A stretch of DNA of 64,000 nt from Malurus cyaneus samueli (lineage: Eukaryota > Chordata > Aves > Passeriformes > Maluridae), in NCBI GenBank assembly GCA_009741485.1, contig CM019217.1:33861485-33925484 (forward strand), given 5' to 3'. Both the position numbers and the translations under genes were made by a program. Below, one piece after another: positions 11,394-24,456 of the stretch (positions are counted from its first letter, which is position 1; every line of letters starts with the position of its first letter). Under the pieces are notes generated by a model that saw only the letters and a program-made list of their open reading frames with translations, searched no databases and was not told the origin of the DNA.

Positions 11394-14300
11394 TGTTACA
11401 CATGGCACAGGGGACTTCTGTTTTAACTGTACAAGTAAGTTTCTAACATCGAGAGAAAGCAGATTTTGAGGAAATTTTCATGCATAAAAGTGCAGCAAAC
11501 GTGAAGCTAGATAATAATATCACAAGGCTGCTCACTGGAAACCATATATTTTTATAATCTTGAGAAAAGTATTAAATTTGTTGTTAATTGTGTTTGAAAA
11601 TCATCAGTAGTCATGTTGAAACAGAAATTGTGCTAGGTATGTTTAGTCAGAGTTTGTGTCATAGTGCTCCTTCATAAAAGGGCAACTGGAATGTTTTTGG
11701 CATCTGCTGTCCTACTTGGTAGCTGAGTAACACTAAGTCTAGGCTACAACTTGCTAAAGCTTGCCCATTTTTAGTGAAACTGGACAATTCCCCTTATTTT
11801 CATGCTTTTTTTTCTGTTTGGTGGGCATTTGTTTGGTTTTAGCTTTCAGTCCCAACATTAAGAGAGACCAAATAACTGGGGGAGCTTGTTACAGGAAAGC
11901 AGCACTTGGCAGAACCTGATGTGGCAGTACCATACTCGTGGCATTCTCAGAAATTCCACCGGTATCAAAGGGAGTTCCAAGGGCATAACACATGAAGGGC
12001 CCGCAACACCAAGCTTACATGCAGTGACTTATAGAGGGGAAATGAAGCTTTTCAGTCCCCTTCAGTTATCCCAGCATGCCTGGCTATCGCACAACAGATG
12101 GGGTCAAGTGACCTCTTAATGTACATACAGACTAGTGCCCATTAATCTTGAAAGGAGGTAAGATTTCATGGTATGTAAGTACTTTTTTTTTTTTTCCTTG
12201 TGTGGAAATAGAGAAATGCCATGGGGAAATGAAGCTTTGATGATGCATTGCCTTTACACAAATGGCATATTATTTTAAGATTAAGATCACATCCCCTTTC
12301 CTTTTTACTGTAATGGATCATAAAACAAAGTTGCACAAGATGGATGCATTTTATCTGCTCTTAAGGAGTAAGATGCCTTGCATGGCTCCAAAGTTGAAAT
12401 AAGTTCATATTAAATGAGGAAACAAATTTCTTAATTTTTACCCACAGCCCTAAAAGTCAGCAACTAGAATTAAATCTTAACTTTTTGTTCTCAGGACATT
12501 TGAAAATCTATCACAGTAGTTTTCTCAGTCTTTCTTACCCATGGGTATGTTTCCATTACTGTTGTTCATTCATGAGAACAAGGGAAGTGATGCAGAATGA
12601 GCTGGTGAGAAAATTTAAAGGAAACAATAGTAATGACTCACAACTGAAATCTGTGCTTTAGAAATTCCCACCTTTCAAAGAAGGTCTGTTAAAGAAAACC
12701 CAAAGTAATGTTCTAGCCAAGTCAAAATTATATTGAAGAAACACTATGGCATGCAAAGTATTGTTTTCAGAGAGACAGCCCAATCTGCTTGTACTTTTGA
12801 TCTGGACTTTTTTTGGTTTAATGGCGTGCTAAAAACTGCTTGCCCAATCCATTGTCTTCAGAGACTGCCCTTTCTTTGAAGACTTACAGGAGCTGAATTC
12901 TGCCAAGAGCTGACTTCTTTATCTGGCATTCTCCATGCTTCGAGCTGTCTCATTGAGGCATTTAGCAGAATGTGTTTAATACTTCAAGAGGCTTTAATAC
13001 TACAAAATACTACTAAAATTTGACACCACAAAAGGTTAGGTCTTTCAAGTGTTAAATTTGGTGTAACGATATGTGAAAACTAGCAGTAAAATAGCAACAC
13101 AATGACAGAAAGAGGACTGTGGATAGCAATGTGATAAACCACAGAGACTGAGAATGATGAATTTTATGATTTCATTTTAATGCAGTTGATGTTTGCCATG
13201 AGGGAGAGATGTTTTCAAACTTCACTCCCTCTGAGTTCCTCAGTAAAAGTTTCTTTCCTAGCAAGTGTGCACACCCACTGGAATTTCCTCAATGCTCTTC
13301 TTTGTGACTGTACTTGGGATCAAATGAAGTCTCATGCCAAACATGCATGATTTTACCATGTGAGAAACATGAAGAGGGGTTCTGATGTGTTGGGAAATTG
13401 AGCAAAATTGTGACTTGGGGAAATTGAGTTCAGTATAGGAAGAGTTTTATCTGCTGCTGATATGTGTCTCTGCATATGGCTTCTATTACATGACTGCTAA
13501 AAAGAGTTATTTTCTCATTAATGCTTGTAGCTGTCATGTTAAAGGAGTTTTGTTTATCTGGGAACTGAAGTCAAAATTACAGAAGTTGTCTTTTTTGTGC
13601 TGATTTGATATGTGTATAGCACAGAGAACACTAATAGACTCAAGTTGTCTGTTAATCCACTAAACAGAAAACATACTGTGCCACATACCGTCATTTCCAT
13701 GTTAATTTATCAGTGCTCCTTAACTGCATCTGGCAAACTCTTTAAACTGTCATCTGAAAGAGTTGTTTCCAAATGTGTGTGTATTTTATATTTTTTATAG
13801 TAAAAAATATACTAAGCCTTTTTCTGTGAGTACATTAATGTCACCAAGTTACCAGATATTTTCATGGTTGTCTGTTGAAAACCTTTTCAAGACCTTGGAA
13901 TGTGTTAGGGTGAGCAATATAATAAATGTGAAAAAACCATGGACAGATGGAATATGAAATGCAATGTATTTGAATTTACAGAGCAATATTGCCTAAATAT
14001 ATAGGCATACCATAAAAATCTATTAAGCCCCTAAAATGAGCTGTCTTATGTGAAGGTTTCATTTCTGCATATCAATATGCTTCTGAGTTTTTTCGTTTTT
14101 GCTCTAATGATTCTAATATGCCTCTTCCTTTACAATTTCTTTTCCCTGCCTGCCCTTGATAGCTACTCCTATCTGTCAAACTCTCTAATCAAACACCTAA
14201 ATTCAGTTCTGTAAATCAATGATTTGAAAAGATGATACAACAACCTCCAAAGAGGAACATTAATATCTTCCCATCTTTCCCTCTTTTTCATTTGAAATTT

Positions 14301-15442
14301 TCATTATGAGAGGGACATGGAATGTGGAAAGTAAATATGACTATAAATTTTTAAATTCTGCATTATACAAATGAAGCAAGGATGGAGATAAGTTGAATTT
14401 TATTCTTTTTCACAGGGAGGAAGAAAGTTTGCTTTTCTTCTTAAGTAAAATGTCCTCAAGTGTGACCTAGTTTTTTTTTTCAAGATGGTATACTTCTATT
14501 CCTAAGTGCGGAATACCAATACCACAATACATGTGGGATTGTGTAGCTATTCTTATCAAACAGCCTCTTGTAGTTCCATCAAGCTTTTCATTTGGTCATG
14601 TTTCACTGATAAATTATTTAAGTAATCAAATTATTTTTACTTTCTGCTTGATCATAAATTGCTGTTGAGGCTGTTTTTTCTCAAAGATAAAGTTGCTCTT
14701 TTTCAAAAGCATCACTTAGCAAACCCTACCTTCTTTTGCGCTGCTCTTCCTTAACCCATAATACAAACCTTTCTGGTTTATCTCTACAGAAGCAGTGTGA
14801 TGTTCTCAGTTCCTCCACAGTAGTCCAGGGTGTAAACCCAGCCTTCTGCTACAGCATCTTGCTTAGCAACTCTTCTGTGCTCCACACCACGCCTCTCCTT
14901 CTGAAAGATTAATGAGTAGTTGATCTAAAGCCTGTGTTAAAACTCTGACACATGTGGATGTAATTGAATAGCATGAAATTGGTCTGAAGCAATGTACTGT
15001 TGTAGTGTTAATAATTTGGGATGGAACTTCATTGTAGAGCTAGGTGTTAAGCTGCTAATGAAGCTACTTGCTGTCTTTGTCAGGCAGTAGTGGAAGATGC
15101 TTTTGTTTCAAATGAGATGATAGGCTGCTGGGGCCTAAAAACTGACCTCTGCAGCAACAATTTCTTTTGAGTCTTCGCTCTACTGTGCTCTACTCATAGG
15201 TTACTTTGTGCTGATGTGCTTGTGCTGCTTCTTCTGGATCCAGCTTAGGGATCTCTATGCTGTGATAAAACCCTTGTGAGGTTTTTTCTGTGAAACTGAG
15301 CTACATGTGCAGCTGCAAGAAGTAACAGGCTAATCTGTAATCTGAACCAAAAAGTAAAGTGGGATAGAAAGTCTTTAAAGGGAATATACAAACATGGAAT
15401 CTGCTACTCTATTTCTGGAAATAACTGTTTCTAATTTTGTTG

Positions 15443-15464
15443 TTTTTTTTTTTTTTTTTTTTTT
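15443..15464. repeat. Poly-T tract (22 T)
   Basis: An uninterrupted run of 22 T. No retroposon body recognisable as CR1 or as a processed gene copy adjoins it, so it is listed as a simple repeat. Confidence 0.9.
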
Positions 15465-18400
15465 CTGTGGTTTCACATCAGCTATTTATTTAATATCTTT
15501 ATTTACTCATCTGTGAAAGAAGGCTAATAATGATTTACCTCAGTGGAGGTTTTGATGGTTCATTAGTTTGTTTTCAAAGAGCTCCATGACAGCTGAGACA
15601 GACCAGCCTACATGCACGTGCAAATTTTCAGTGACCAGGACCTAGCAGCTCAGTTAGGCTGATCTCTGCCTAAACAGCTGTCTCCACTTCAGCTGGAAAG
15701 CCAAGGGTGGCTTCAAGATGTCCTATCTGTTTTCCCCATTCCTGCCTTTGATTTTTATAGATACATTTCCCCTCTGTGGAACCAGTTCTATGGTGTCCTT
15801 TTTGAGATTTCCTGAAAACCTAACTTAAAAAAAACGGGTACAGAGACTGATGATCATTATAGGACAGTGGTTCCGACCCAAATGACTTTCTAAACTGTTT
15901 AAAGAACTGGAGAGTTTTGGAAATTTATGATTCAGGTTTTGTAGGAAAAATATGGAAGTCTAATCTGCTTGCAGAGAGGAGACAACTACCAATGCTGCTA
16001 GAAAGAAGGCAAACAATGGGGAGGTGCAGTTAACAGAATAATAGAGTTGCTTTCTAGGAAAAGTGAACAGAAAATCACAAAAAGGGCTAGATAAGCCCTG
16101 TTTCTCTGCCAATATATGTGAAAATTTAATCTGTGTCATATAAGCAAACTTGGCAGTGCTTGCCTGGTGCTTGGAAATGCAGTTTTTGCAGATAGGACAT
16201 ATAAATTCTATACATGCTTTACAACAGCCCATTCCTTTTTTTTTTTTATTTTTTGTCAGAGATTACCAAAAAGCTTTGAGGCTACTAAGTTAAAGTTGCA
16301 TTTGCTTGCCAAATAATGGACATGCATCATATCTCAAAATATACAAAGTTTACAAGATCTGAACTAAAATAAGGCTTTCTGCATTTTTGGTATCTATCAC
16401 GTTGTTGATGGGGAATTTTAACAAACAGGAATATAAAGAAGAAAATAACTACTGATGAATATTTGCCCTGCTATAAAAAGATATCAAAAAGATTTTTTTT
16501 TAAATGAAACATATGTAGTTTTGCCATAATTGACGAAGATTTCTCCTGAAGTTAGATATGCCTGTTGAAAAAAATCAGCTCTCACAGTAAGAAATAATGA
16601 GAAATACAATATTGATTAAACTGTGGTAACAAAGTGAAGTTGATTTGAGATTAATAAGAGAAATTGCTACTCGCTGCTAATGTGATGGACCCCAGATACT
16701 TAGTTGCCCCTTAATGATTATTTAATAAAATTTTTGTGGTTATAAACCATTTAAAAGCTGCTGAAATATTTGTATAAAAACGGTGATGCTTTAATTGTTC
16801 AGTTCAATTTAAGCAGCCCTTAGGTTATTCCAGATAGATGTGAATTAGTATTGCAAACAAGGCTACTTTGGCTTTTCATATAAAAGCTGAAAATAAAAGT
16901 TCTCTTGTTCTTCTGTAATCTTGAACCCAATTGCTTAGGTAATATGAAGCAATGTCCCACCCTCACCTACCCTGTTTTTTTTCCCCATGGTGTTAAGGTC
17001 TTAGCATTCCAAAATGGGAGAATTGTACCTCAGGGTCAGTTCTGTCCCTCTAGGCCTGAATATTCCATATATTTATTCACCTCTGAAGTATCTTCTAATC
17101 TATTTGTGTGTTCTTCATAGTGGTAACATGCAAAACAGGTAAAAAATACACAAAACATGTTTTGCAACAAACAATTTTGAAAATAATATTCTAAGCTTTT
17201 TACTGGTAAGGCTCTCCTATGGCACCCAAGTTTACATTATTTTTCAGCAACAACTTTCTGGCTGATAAATCTACAGAGTAGATGGGATATCGTCTGCCTC
17301 GTACTGTATATAAAAATAGGAGTCTGTAGTGATAATGTGCATACTTGAAATAATGAAACGTCTTCTTGTTAAGAATTAAGTGGTTACTTAATGTGTAAGA
17401 CATTCACAATCAGTCATCTCTTCTGTAAAAGCAAATTCTAACTTTTTATTTTGTCTTTGTGTATGCAAGTATTTTAGCCTTGTCATAATTATATAAAGTT
17501 ATTCCCCCCGATAGTCCGACTTCTAGAAATAATTCTGTCATTGCTCTTTTTTCTCTCATGCTGATGAAGTCTCTTCAAGTTCAAAGCCAATAATGCTTTA
17601 GAGTTGTTTCAGCTGGAAGCTGCCTCCAGAACTATTTGCAGAACAAGGATTGTGTTTGTGAGTGAGATTAGTAATATTTGTTTGAGTTCATGGGAGCTCA
17701 AGTACTTAAAAGAGAGATCTATCAGCAGTTACTAAAGCATATATTAGCCTTTTTATAAAGTTTGAGATGATAAAAGGTAAGGGGGTTCCTCCTTGTGCAA
17801 CCTTCCCTAGTTCTGGCTTTTTCCACTAGTGGTTATCAAGGTGCTATAAAGTCTATATGGACTCTTGTTTTCATCCAATATTGATTTTCTGGTTTGCCAT
17901 TGATGTTTTCACTCACCTTTTTGCTTATGTTTCTTTGTTAATTAATTAAGAATTTAGCACATCAGTAAAAATTGAAAATACAGCAAACTATGGCAAAATA
18001 CAGACTTTGCACATAATTGCATGTTCTTGTATGTAAAATTCAGCTTGGGGTCATGTTTGTTACTCATCCTTCCTGCTGGCTTCCCAGTGAGTAAGTGCTG
18101 AGGACCCTGAAATTGTCCTTTTGCCCTCACATGTGCCTTGACTTCTGAACCTTCCCCAACTAATTCAGAAAGTGTGTTTCCACCCTAAGAGTAGGGTGCC
18201 TAGCTTTATGGCAATGCTCCCTCACTGTTGCTTTCCTTAGAAGATACATTTTGTTAAAAGTAGGTATTGCAGCATATTTAGCACTCATGTGACATGTAGG
18301 TACATGGAAAAGCATGTGCAAAAGCCCTTGTGTTATCATGTTCTGTGCAAACAGTGCTATTCATGGATCTGTAGTACATGTATGTTGAAACTTTGAGGTA

Positions 18401-18840
18401 AAATCAGTGCTTTTATACTTGGAAAAATGTTTTACAAGTGTTTCAATTGCTTTATAAAATTTGAATTGTGGTACACCCATTTAATTATAATTTGGAAAAG
18501 GATTTTATTACTTTTAAATAACTCCTGTTTCATATAAAGCCATTCTTTTAAGAGCAGGTGCAGTCAAATATGTTTTATGATGGAGTCAGGATTGAGTGCT
18601 CTTCAGTTGCAGGTTGAGTTACTGCATGTGAAATACAGTTTGGGTATCATTTCTGCCAGGATTTTTTTTCAGATCTTTGGTCAAATAAATACTTAAATCT
18701 CCCCTTTTTTTTTTTTTTAAATTCAGCATTATTTAGTTGAATGAGAAACTACATATAAAATCACCAGGATTTCTGGTCGTGTTAGGTATGTAAATATTTA
18801 CACATTAATCCACTCACAGATTAACAAACACCACCATTCT

Positions 18841-18870
18841 CCCCGCTCCCCCCCTGCCCCCCCCCCCCCC
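18841..18870 (-). repeat. C-rich tract, minus-strand G-quadruplex candidate
   Basis: Runs of 4, 7 and 14 C are separated by only two or three bases (GCT, TG). The minus strand is therefore a dense G-tract array able to form G-quadruplexes, and the plus strand an i-motif. It stands alone in AT-rich surroundings. The length of the 14-C run may be inaccurate, since such tracts are error-prone in sequencing. Confidence 0.8.
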
Positions 18871-21800
18871 TCGGTTATTCGTGTTTGTTTATTTGTTTTT
18901 GTAATCAAGTAAGTTAGGTTATTAGGACCTAGATTTACTTCAGATTTGCTTCCTGCAAGCTCCTTAACTGGTTATGGTTTATAAGTTGAGCCCTGAAAAA
19001 CACTTCAGCATGAAAAGTAGCAGCATGCAGTACTGGAGGCCGTGAGTTGTATGGATAAAATACTTCCCTTTTTTAATCGCTTGAAAGTACATCCATGACT
19101 AAGATATTTGTTGGCATTGGGTTTGGTATTTGGTAGGATTTACAGGAAGTAGGTTGTGGCTTATTTTTTGCAATTCATATTAGCCATGTCCTTTCTCATG
19201 TTAGATGTGTTGAGGGCCACTTCTATACAGAATACTACAGATCACAGAGGGTAAAATGGTTGAGCTGTTTTAATTTTTATACCTATGCATTACATACTGG
19301 GATAAAAATATATAGTCAGATTCTATATGCTTATTAGAGAAAGAATTCTCTTTGCTATAGCAGTCAAATTTTAGTTTTAAAATGCAAACTTTAGTTATGG
19401 AATTAACCTTAATGTCAGGAGTTCTGTAACATCTTCATGGCCCAAAGCATCTCTCAGAATGGCAGAAAAGGAATTTTTTTCTGTTCTTCATTTTCTCTTT
19501 TGAATTCTTAAGCAGGTTGTGTTTCAGGGCTGAGAGGGTTCCTGAAGATTTTTTCATCCTGAAAGATTGTATCAAAGATTTGCACAAAGCAAAATTGTCT
19601 TTCTTCTGGCCCAGGAAGTGCCTCTGTAGATAGCCTTTGTATAAAAGTATTAACATTTAAAATTAACATTGATGAACAGATGAACTTGCTTCCTTTCAAT
19701 GTTTCTTGTGCAATTTCTTTTAAATTGTAGCTAGGGATCTAACATTGCAGCTAGCTTTTCATTATAAAAAACTGTGCTTATCTCTCACAACTCTTTAGCT
19801 TCATTTAAAAGGGCTGTACTTCATAATAAATTAATTTATCTGTTATTATATTTATTCCTATATATTCAAAAGTTTACAATTGAGCAGAAAATTTCATAAG
19901 CTAGTTTCCAAGTTTATTATCCAGTATTTGTATCAACAATAAAGCTGCACAACCAAAGCTGTAAGTGGCCTAATGATGAGGGATGACAGTTTTCATTATT
20001 TTAGTATTTACACTGTATAACACTGCTGCCAGAAACCTTTAGATTTACAATGATGGTCGTTCATTGGGAAGATGTATATTGCAGACTTTTGAAATAGCTA
20101 TGAAATCCATCTGTCTGGTCACCTAAACCTTTGAGAACCTTAATGTGGAAACATTTAATTCCACTTTGTTTCCTGAGGTGATCTAAAACTTTTGGTGTTA
20201 ACCTGCTTCAAATACTGCCAGGAAGTGTTTAGGAGATGGTTTGGTGTACAAAGGTTTCCCTTGACAGAGCACTGAGGTTTTCATCACGGAGCTTGTTACA
20301 CAAACATGACATAATTACCACTCAATTGTTTTCATTACTAAAGAAAACAGAAATGGACACAATCTGAAGTTGATGTAATTTGCAGTTGCTATGTAACTCG
20401 ACAAATGAATGGATGGAGGTGAGGCAAAAAAGCTACTAATTGAAGATACTCTTTTTGTTTCCTTTTTTTTTTTTTTTTCTGAAAGTTAACCTGTTAGTGC
20501 TACATTTAAGATGGTTTGGGAACATAAATGAAGTTTGGGGTTGCATAAATAGTTCTTTACATTTTTTACTGAAATTCTTGCTAAATCTACAGACCTCCAT
20601 ATAACCTGAGATACCTCGTAAGGCATACTAGACTCTGGGACTGGTTCTTGTGAACATGAAAACCCAGATCATTCTTTGGGATCTGAGTACTGAGAGTGCA
20701 TCATAAGGAAATGGAAATACTCAGCATTATTTTATTAGGGAGTTCTAAAGATATTTACTAAGAAAATTTATCTTCTTCCCACCCACTGCAAAAATACAGA
20801 TTTGTCAGTTTTATTTCCCTCCCCAAATAAATTATAAATTTTTCATTAAAAGTAGAGCAACAACAAAAAAGATAGAGTTCTTCCTATAAAATTTCAATCT
20901 AAAAGCTCCCATTTTCAATTCACATCCAATTTTATTCAAGATTTCAGTTAAGGTAAAATAAAAGTATTCAACTAAATTGGAATACTTATTTTTATGAATT
21001 TTTATGACTTTGAATTTTGCTGTGAATTTGTAAAAGGAAGACACTTTGAGATAAGAAGTACTTCTACAGAAAGAAAAGTTTCATGTTAGTTTCATTCAAA
21101 ACTACGTAACAATTCTTAATGGGTAGGCCTTCAATATTAGAGTATTGGAATCAGGATCTCATTTTCTGTGTCTTGGCACTTCACAATACGTGGGAACATG
21201 TAAACATAATCACTGCCCTGCAAGATTTTGGGGCCCAGTTTACAGCTGTCCAATTTCAGAACTCCAGGTTCAATGCACACTTTTTAAAGGCCACCCTAAA
21301 AGCACTCTTGAATATGGTTGTGTGAATTACTTAATTCTCACAGACCTCAGATTGGAAGCTGCCTTTAAATATAGTGTCCATTGTTTCTCCTTGCATAAGG
21401 AGGATGTGAAATAGCAGAGAAAAGCTGAAATCTCTGAAATTTATCTACCTGAAAAATGACTTTATGACATTTCCTTCCTTTTCTTTAAAGTATTTTGAGA
21501 TCTCTTGGAGAAAAATGATGTATAAGAACAGAATTGTTGTGTTTCTTAGTCCTTCAGTCTTATAAAGAAATTGAATGTATTTTGTTCAAGTTTTATTAGC
21601 TTCAAACTCTCATTGCAAAGGATAATCAAGATTAAAGAAACAGAAATATCAGGTTTTTGTTACAAGCTATTGCTCAGACCTCTTGCTTTGTAATAATCAC
21701 AAAATCATGGGTTAAATATGATTCTCTAGCAAGAGTCAAAATGATAGATGCCATGATTTAGAATGTTATTTCATTTATGGTCTAGTGTGAGTTGAATTTT

Positions 21801-22337
21801 TTCCAGAAGGCATGGGGTACTTTATAGCTAGGAGAATTTTACAAAGTCTAGTAATGTAGTGTGTTATTTTTTTGAAGGTGAGGTTTGGTGCCTGACTCTG
21901 TTCCATTCTTTTTTTGAGTCAACTGGGAATTAAGCAGATAAGCAGATCAGGACTTTCTGCTTTATTTGAGAAGCCATTGCTTTTTACAATTACTCTAACA
22001 TGTAAATATAGTTGCCTTAACATGAATTAATTAGGACTAATTTTCTGAGTGCTAACTTGAATCTCATTTACTAATAGAATAAGCACTCCAAGAGTATGTA
22101 CCTTACAGTGTAGTCAGGAATTAGGACTATTTATTCATATACTGCACCTGTGAAGAGACTTTTTAAAAATATACCCATTAAGACCTAGAAAGCACCAACT
22201 TGGCTTTAAAAGTATTCCATGTTCTTAGGAGAATGGTGGAAACTAAATCTATTGCTCTTGATATATTTTCATTTTTAAAGCTTTTATAGACTGTAAACCA
22301 GGTGTAAGTAATACCTGCATCATTAAAATTACTAAAA

Positions 22338-22412
22338 ATGACATTTTATTGAGGGCTGGGCTAAATGATCTCCAGAGGTCCCTGTCTACCTAAACAATAC
22401 TGTGATTCTCGT
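22338..22412 (+). mobile_element. CR1 LINE 3' end fragment
   Basis: GGGCTAAATGATCTCCAGAG, then a GTCCCTGTCTACC-like segment and ACTGTGATTCT, follow the conserved avian CR1 3' terminus (GATGATCT...GGTCCCTTCCAACC...TTCTGTGATTCT). Only the last 75 or so bases survive, a typical 5'-truncated dead copy. Confidence 0.8.
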
Positions 22413-22479
22413 GCCTTAGAAACTTGCTGTGTTGGTGCAATAATAAAATATGTTCTCTTCAAGCTGTGGGAACCCTGAA

Positions 22480-22850
22480 TAATTCAAGGGTAAGGAGAAT
22501 GCAGGATGCCCAAGGCAGGGCCACCTCTGAATTTAGGTCAGGTTCTTCAGGATCCTGTGGTAGGGCAGGTCTTTGGCTGCCAGGGACATCCTACAGCCCC
22601 AATGGGATGAGGGGCAGGACTGGGGGACGTGGATACAGTTTGGGCCAGGACCTGCAACCCGACATGACTCAGTGTCAGTGGTCAGTGCACATCCCCAGCC
22701 CAAAGTGGCTGATGAAGGCTGGGAATGGCCTTGTCACAGCTTTTCCACAGCTCCACTTTGTCACCTGCCCCATGTCAGTAGCTAGAGTGGGGTGATCAGG
22801 GCCCCAGCAAGAGGCTTGCTCAGCTGGCCCATCTCGTGGTACCTTCAAGA
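22480..22850. other. Moderately GC-rich patch, unidentified
   Basis: This stretch is clearly more GC-rich than its surroundings (about 55% by eye) yet poor in CpG and rich in TG/CA. That is the pattern of an old, methylated and decayed GC-rich sequence, such as an ancient repeat. Open frames of 123 and 70 codons overlap here but show no recognisable motif. I could not match it to CR1 or an LTR. Confidence 0.4.
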
Positions 22851-23108
22851 AGGCTCCACATTCTTGGTGGCACTTCTCGTTTGTATCTGTATGTCACTGG
22901 ATTGTTTAAGTGTCCTTTCACAAGCGTCTTTTAACTAAGCTCTTTAGCTGAAAGATATTGCCAAGGCATAATTACCTTTCTCATCTACACTAAAGATGCT
23001 GTTTAACACAGTGCTATGAACTTCTAAAAGGGCTTATAGCTCAGTTGATAGTATGTGATCCAAAATTCAGTTTTTCTTTTACAAAATTGTGTGGTGCAAG
23101 CTTGTTTG

Positions 23109-23152
23109 TATTTGCTTGAAGTGATTTGCTTGAAAATGATTTGCTGGAAATT
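23109..23152. repeat. Three imperfect copies of a 13-16 bp unit
   Basis: The motif (T/G)ATTTGCTTGAA recurs three times in a row, the last copy reading GATTTGCTGGAA. It is a small slippage-derived tandem repeat. Confidence 0.8.
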
Positions 23153-23674
23153 AATACTGATATTTGCAGTTTCAGCTAAAATTACAGCAAAAGCACTCAA
23201 TACTTTCTGTCATCTGGTTGGGCTGTCTAGTTTGGACTGCGGTATTCTAAATCCTTTTTTATTATAATGGATACAGACTCCTTTGAAGCACATCAGGTTC
23301 TTGTGGCTAAAATGAAAGCTGGATAATTACTCCAAGAGATTTCTGTTTCCTGTCTGTGTTGGTGTACATATTGTGAATTCTAAATCCAAGCTGGGTTTAG
23401 AAATTAGTTGCTATGATAGGTGATCGTGTCTATCCTGCAGTCTGTCTCAATCTCTTCCCTTATGACACCTGACACTTTGTCACCCTAAAGAGGTGGGGGA
23501 TGATTTGTGATCTGAACTTGTTCTTCTACTTATTTGGCTACTTTGTAACCTGTATCAGTCCTGTACTCTATTGAAGGTCAATTCTGTCTTTGCTGCTCCT
23601 AATTGTTGCTATGATTAGAAGTACTGACTGGTGAGTTATAGAGGCTCATCGTGAATGAAGGAGGTGGATATGGT

Positions 23675-23679
23675 GATGC
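23675..23679. repeat. Target-site duplication, left copy (GATGC)
   Basis: GATGC immediately precedes the TGTCCCG end of the LTR and is repeated directly after its other end at 24712-24716. Confidence 0.65.
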
Positions 23680-23726
23680 TGTCCCGTCCCGCTCGAAAGA
23701 GGGAGTCGGGGAGGATTCTTTTAATA

Positions 23727-23746
23727 GATTTTTTGGACAAAAAATC
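23727..23746. other. Perfect 8 bp hairpin in LTR U5
   Basis: GATTTTTT and AAAAAATC form a perfect 8 bp inverted repeat with a GGAC loop, between the poly(A) signal and the LTR end. In the minus-strand transcript this would be a stem-loop in U5, where retroviruses often carry structures involved in reverse transcription. That role is inference. Confidence 0.7.
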
Positions 23747-23781
23747 AAGCGCAAACGCGGCAATATTATATCTGAGAACTG

Positions 23782-23787
23782 TTTATT
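23782..23787 (-). terminator. LTR poly(A) signal AATAAA
   Basis: TTTATT on the plus strand is AATAAA on the minus strand. It lies about 100 bp before the 3' end of the LTR, the expected position for retroviral polyadenylation. Confidence 0.65.
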
Positions 23788-24080
23788 GATAAAGAAGGGT
23801 AAGTGTTCCTACCACTTCTTACCAAGGGGGGAATAGAAAAGAGGGGAAAGGAGAAACGGAGAGAGACAGAATAGCAGACAGATTGTTACCGCTGTACCCC
23901 GGGCACCCGTCGACGTTGGCAGAAGGAGCGTGTGTGCTGCGAACCGCGAGGAGCCTGCGCTGCTCCTGAGGCGGCTGGGCGCGATTTTCAAACAGCAGCG
24001 GCTGCGTGTCCCTCCCGACAGCGGAGAAGACGAATCCGTGGTTACGGGCACACTCGTGAGATAGCTGCGGCTGCTGCGGG

Positions 24081-24175
24081 CGGCTGGGGCTGCGGCACGG
24101 ACACACGGCTGGGCTGCGGCACTGCGGACGCACGGCGGGCTGGGGCAGCGGACACACGGCTGGGGCAGGCGGCTG
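24081..24175. repeat. GC-rich minisatellite inside the LTR
   Basis: Three and a half imperfect units of 24-27 bp, each built on CGGCTGGGGC...GCGGACACA, start at about 24081, 24106, 24133 and 24157. They lie in the implied R region. Copy number may vary between individuals or between copies of the family. Confidence 0.75.
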
Positions 24176-24446
24176 CTGCGGGACCCACGACAGTGGCTGC
24201 TGCAGGCGGCGGCTCCGTCGGGAAAACAGCAAACACGAGGCTGTCGCAGGGTCGAGATGCCTCGGGAAGCGGCGAAACAGAGCACACGGAGAAGACAGGT
24301 GCGAACAGGGAAGGCAGGACCACAGGGAGAAAAGGAAAAGCGAGGGAGCGGGGGGAGGGGGGGGGGCCAAGGTGACCCTCGAGGCGGCCCCCCGCTACCT
24401 CCAAGAACTCCAAAGGAAATGGCCCCCGTTGTGTCGCTGTTCACTG

Positions 24447-24456
24447 CTTTTATATG
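24447..24456 (-). promoter_or_regulatory. LTR TATA box
   Basis: GCATATAAAA on the minus strand lies in GC-rich LTR sequence about 255 bp from the LTR start. A transcript would begin about 25-30 bp downstream, near 24420, and run towards lower coordinates. Confidence 0.65.

Larger units (their letters stand above)
5081..22337. other. Long AT-rich non-coding stretch
   Basis: About 17 kb without a supportable gene. Open frames are all about 60-110 codons and look like chance. The stretch contains homopolymer tracts (A-run near 9901, T-run at 15443-15464, T-runs near 12183 and 20463, C-run at 18841), a small tandem duplication at 9323-9360, a CTCF-like motif at 11380-11393 and a five-base N gap. 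CpG is strongly depleted throughout, as expected for old methylated vertebrate DNA. I recognised no CR1 or LTR in it, though very old repeats would escape reading by eye. Confidence 0.7.

Noticed and set aside
23031..23060. tRNA-like start (TATAGCTCAGTTGATAG, resembling an A box)
   Set aside because: There is no B box, no pairing acceptor stem and no anticodon arm downstream. At most a decayed tRNA-derived fragment or chance.
23809..24444. Open frames of up to 211 codons on the minus strand (and 147 on the plus strand)
   Set aside because: They lie inside the GC-rich LTR, begin at GTG or TTG, the longest starts at the TATA box upstream of any transcript start, and the products are low-complexity Pro/Ser/Arg/Ala strings that arise in all frames of GC-rich DNA.
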